From Gymnorhina tibicen (lineage: Eukaryota > Chordata > Aves > Passeriformes > Artamidae): a stretch of DNA of 64,000 nt. This document shows positions 60,917 to 64,000 of this stretch, in pieces. The notes beneath the pieces were generated by a model, which did no database searches, was not told the DNA's origin, and saw only the letters and a program-made list of their open reading frames with translations. The translations under genes were made by a program, and so were the position numbers. Within the stretch, counting starts at the first letter, position 1. Each line of letters begins with the position of its first letter. The stretch covers positions 909,783 to 973,782 of the forward strand of contig VXAZ01001116.1 in assembly GCA_013399875.1 (NCBI GenBank), in the 5' to 3' direction.

Positions 60917-63900
60917 AAAATTTCTGAATATATTTACTCAATAAAGGGTAAAATAAACCTCAAGAGCTTGCAAAGATCTGGAATTTCACTAAATCTATAC
61001 AAAGAGGAAAGAAAGCAAAGTGTGTGTGTTTTGATTTTTGGCCTCAAATTGTTGCTATAGCTCAAATCCCCTACTTAACTAACTTGTGTCATCTGTACTT
61101 TTCATCTCCACCTGTGCAATCATTTGCAGAAACATTATTAGCTGTTTGATTTTTTTTCCTCAGTTTGCTTCCATAGCAACATCCATCAGGGAGAGAACAG
61201 CAGGAGCATATGGGGAAGTTATAAAGCACATTTTCTACAAGAAAAGGAGGCCAAAGCATTTAACAGGCAGCACTTAGGTTTCCCTTAGTAACTGAAATTC
61301 CAAAATACCTCCCTTGTTTCAGTATGTCCTAGTATTAATTAGGCTGCTTAATGATGTACCAGCACAAGCTGGAGGTAACACTTGGGTTGTCTTTAATTAA
61401 TCAAGGTACTGGAACATTTCTTTGAGATTTAAGCTTATTGCCAAAACACATCCTTGTTACATTTTTGTGTGCGCCTATTTTACAAGCAAGGCTTGGCGCT
61501 GTTAGACAGCCTTTGACATGCTAAATATTGTGGAAAATCTTTTTGCATAAAGTTCCAAAGAGAAATGCTAGAGCTGAAAATTATCTGAATAGTTTGAAAT
61601 CTGTCACCAAGGAATAGCTAGAAGCTGTCAGGTCAATTTTAGAATAAGTATATAAAAAAAATAAAAGCACATCTCCTGCATTTCTCTCCTTACCAGTAGC
61701 AACCCGTTTATGCTGGTATTTTATTAATGAAAATTGGACTGGTGATCCTCTTTGGTTTAAAATACAGATCCTGAAGCTCAGTATGAAAAGAGTAAGAGTT
61801 GTTAAGCCTTTTTAGCAAATCAAATATTGCACTTATCTCTAGACTAGAACCATGTTTATGTCAATACATACTTGAAATGGAGATGTTGATGTTTTGGGGG
61901 TGTTGTATTACTGCATAAGCATAAAACTGACAGGGAGACTGATGAGACTGCAGTGTAGGATGTTGGTGGAGATTAAATTATTTGTGTCCAGACAAACACA
62001 CTGGAAGATGTTGCACCAACAACTACTTGTCCCCGATGTGTCTGCTGGTTTGGAGGTGTGGCCAGTGCAGGATGTAGGAGTAGACAGACCACAGTCCTCC
62101 TGAAGCCCCTGAAAATCATTGTGAAATGCAGCTACAATTTCATATTCGTTCTTTCTGTCGTTCCCTGTCAATTCCTTGCTTTTCTTCTCCTCATATCCAA
62201 ATTCTTCCCTGTTTCATGCATGACACTTAACCACCCCCCCACCCTTTGTCTTCTGATCTCTTGTCTTTTTCCTGTGGCTTCTTCTCTGCCTGGTCCATTT
62301 GTTCACTACCATCCTTAGAATCAGCCCTGCCCCACCCAATCTCCCTGACAGTGCAACTGCCCTTTCTGCAGTTTAACAATTTTCTCATACACCCATCAAC
62401 TGAACACTTCTGCTCTTCTCCAGCTCTGTATACCGTCACCTCCTGCAACACCTCCTTATCCCTGGCAGTCAGTTCTCATCTGAGTGTAACATGTCTCCAC
62501 CATCCCAGTGCCACCTTCTGGCCTCCTGCGGTCCTTCCTCCACCCAGCCACATCTCCCTCTGTCCCTTCACCTGGTAAGGGCAGAACTGGAGGAGCAGGA
62601 GATGTCTCCCAATACAGCAGAGGAGAGTAAAATCTGCTCAGACATTTCCAACATATCTGGAAGCCTTCTGTGACCCGTCACATGCTCAATGCCTCTTTGC
62701 CAAATCTGGACCAGAGCCCGATGACCTGTCCTGCTGCCTCCATCATCTCTGCAACCAGAGGAGGCTGCTGCACCAGGACCCTTGAAATCCCACTAGAAAT
62801 CAAAATTTGCCAGGAAACTCAAGCTGGCCATGGACAACTATAGAGGGATATCAGTGGCCTGAGGCCTCTGGCCAAACTGAATGAACAGACTCAGGGTTAC
62901 TTGGGTATATGGAGCTCTGAACAGCTAGACATGCTGGAGGTTGCTCTTTACTTGTGAAAAGTTTTGGTTTTTAAAATAGGCAAACACGACTTTCTCCTCT
63001 TTTTACTCTCATGTCCCCAGCTGCAAAGGTTTATTCTATAGCAACAAATTCTGCCATTTTGTAGATGTGTAAAAATAATGCACTTCCCAATCCACAGACA
63101 CAAGGAAAACACTAAGGAACCTGAACAGGTGACTGCACTGGCTGTAACTCAGTCAGATACAAATTTTTGGCATTTTTGGTGTGTGCCAGTGTTTCCTTAA
63201 AAAGTAAATCAACTCACTCCCCACCCCCAATTTGGAAGGAAGGTCTCATTTTCTGCCATTTGATCATTTGCTTGGGTCTAAAGCAGAACCTTTGAGAGAC
63301 CATGTATGCAGTCTAGTCCTGCCTGATGGGAGAAAGGTTAAGGTTGCCTGGAGGATGAGCTCTTCTCTAACACCAAATTCTCATATTGCAGCAGATCTCT
63401 CAAATCTCAAATCAATTTCTATTAAGGATGGCATAGGCAGAATCTGTCCTCTTAGAAATTATCAAACATATTTAAATAAGCAGGAAGGGGTTTTTTTGTC
63501 CCTCTATTTAAAAAGCACCTGCTGCATCAACTAAGTTGTAGTATAAATAGAACATGAAAAATTAGAGCTGGCAGAGGATAAATTGGAGAAACAACATTTC
63601 AGTTGGTCCTCCTACAGGAGCAACTTGTCAGACTAACCATGAGGATGGACGGAGCCAGGTTCTCCACCCTCCCTGGCTTTCAGAGGCAGCTCTGCTAGCA
63701 AATCCCAGCCAGAGTGCTGTTGGCCCAGCCTTAGCAAAAACAAAGCCAGCACAGTGCTGAGCAGCCAAGAACAGGGAGGCTGAGACAGCCAAGGCTGGGT
63801 AACACGGCGTTAGGCAGGGGTCCTCTGTGTGTCTGAAGGCACCAGGTAGAGGAGAGAAAACAAATTGACTTTGTTCCAGAGAAGGCCCTGAACTTTCATT

Positions 63901-63983
63901 GCTCCAAGGGGGCTGTAGCCAGCATCTTCTAGTTTCCACCTTTGCTAGTGGGAATTTTTTATTTCTTAATGTGAGCAATATGT
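60917..63983. other. Unique non-coding sequence
   Basis: No gene is recognised. A C/T-rich stretch runs from about 62230 to 62570 and gives a 110-codon plus frame of low complexity. A 116-codon minus frame (63628-63978) and a 100-codon plus frame (63232-63534) have no known domain. The part 61320-61570 is a candidate conserved element. Confidence 0.5.
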
Positions 63984-64000
63984 TATATATATATATATAT
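63984..64000. repeat. (AT)n microsatellite, cut by window end
   Basis: A pure TA run from 63984 to the last base. Its true length is unknown because the window ends inside it. Confidence 0.9.

Noticed and set aside
1..64000. CRISPR arrays, bacterial operons, tRNA or rRNA genes
   Set aside because: No spaced identical repeats, no operon-like gene packing, no recognised tRNA B-box with a plausible cloverleaf, and no rRNA segments. The sequence is vertebrate non-coding DNA.

Overview
The window looks like avian nuclear DNA, most likely from a neoavian bird. The best evidence is interspersed repeats: three CR1 LINE copies with the characteristic bird 3' end (AAGGTCCCTTCCAACC followed by ATTCTATG-type octamers), and solo LTRs resembling widespread avian endogenous retrovirus families. 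The DNA is AT-rich, with long non-coding stretches between stop codons, sparse repeats and several microsatellites. I recognise no intact protein-coding gene, no tRNA or rRNA gene and no CRISPR. The reading frames of 60-160 codons resemble chance frames: no recognisable domains, no consistent exon structure, and often overlapping frames on both strands.

Layout. 1-12.6 kb is unique sequence with a MIR-like remnant near 5.6 kb. 12.6-13.1 kb is a solo LTR on the minus strand, with a poly(A) signal and a degraded TATA box. 15.2-16.4 kb is the longest CR1 (minus strand), which still encodes pieces of reverse transcriptase; an older CR1/L3-like scrap may follow at about 17.0 kb. 19.4-22.4 kb is a repeat cluster: a small tandem repeat, a second LTR type with good promoter and poly(A) motifs, an unidentified 89-codon frame next to it, a third LTR fragment and a CR1 3' end. 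22.4-38.2 kb is mostly unique, with a CTTT microsatellite at 30.3 kb and a 32-bp duplication at 37.8 kb. 38.2-39.0 kb is a decayed CR1 on the plus strand. 39-64 kb is again mostly unique, with a pentanucleotide array at 41.6 kb, scattered telomere-like motifs at 52.4-52.8 kb and small duplications.

The window is best read as an intergenic desert or the inside of a very large intron. Several repeat-free stretches rich in TAATTA-type homeodomain cores (near 10.0, 17.6, 25.2, 32.2, 35.9, 46.0, 49.6, 55.7 and 61.4 kb) look like candidate conserved enhancers, but only a cross-species alignment could show that. I did not find a convincing new biological system. The most unusual item is the 89-codon frame at 19982-20251 (minus), abutting an LTR, whose product I cannot identify.
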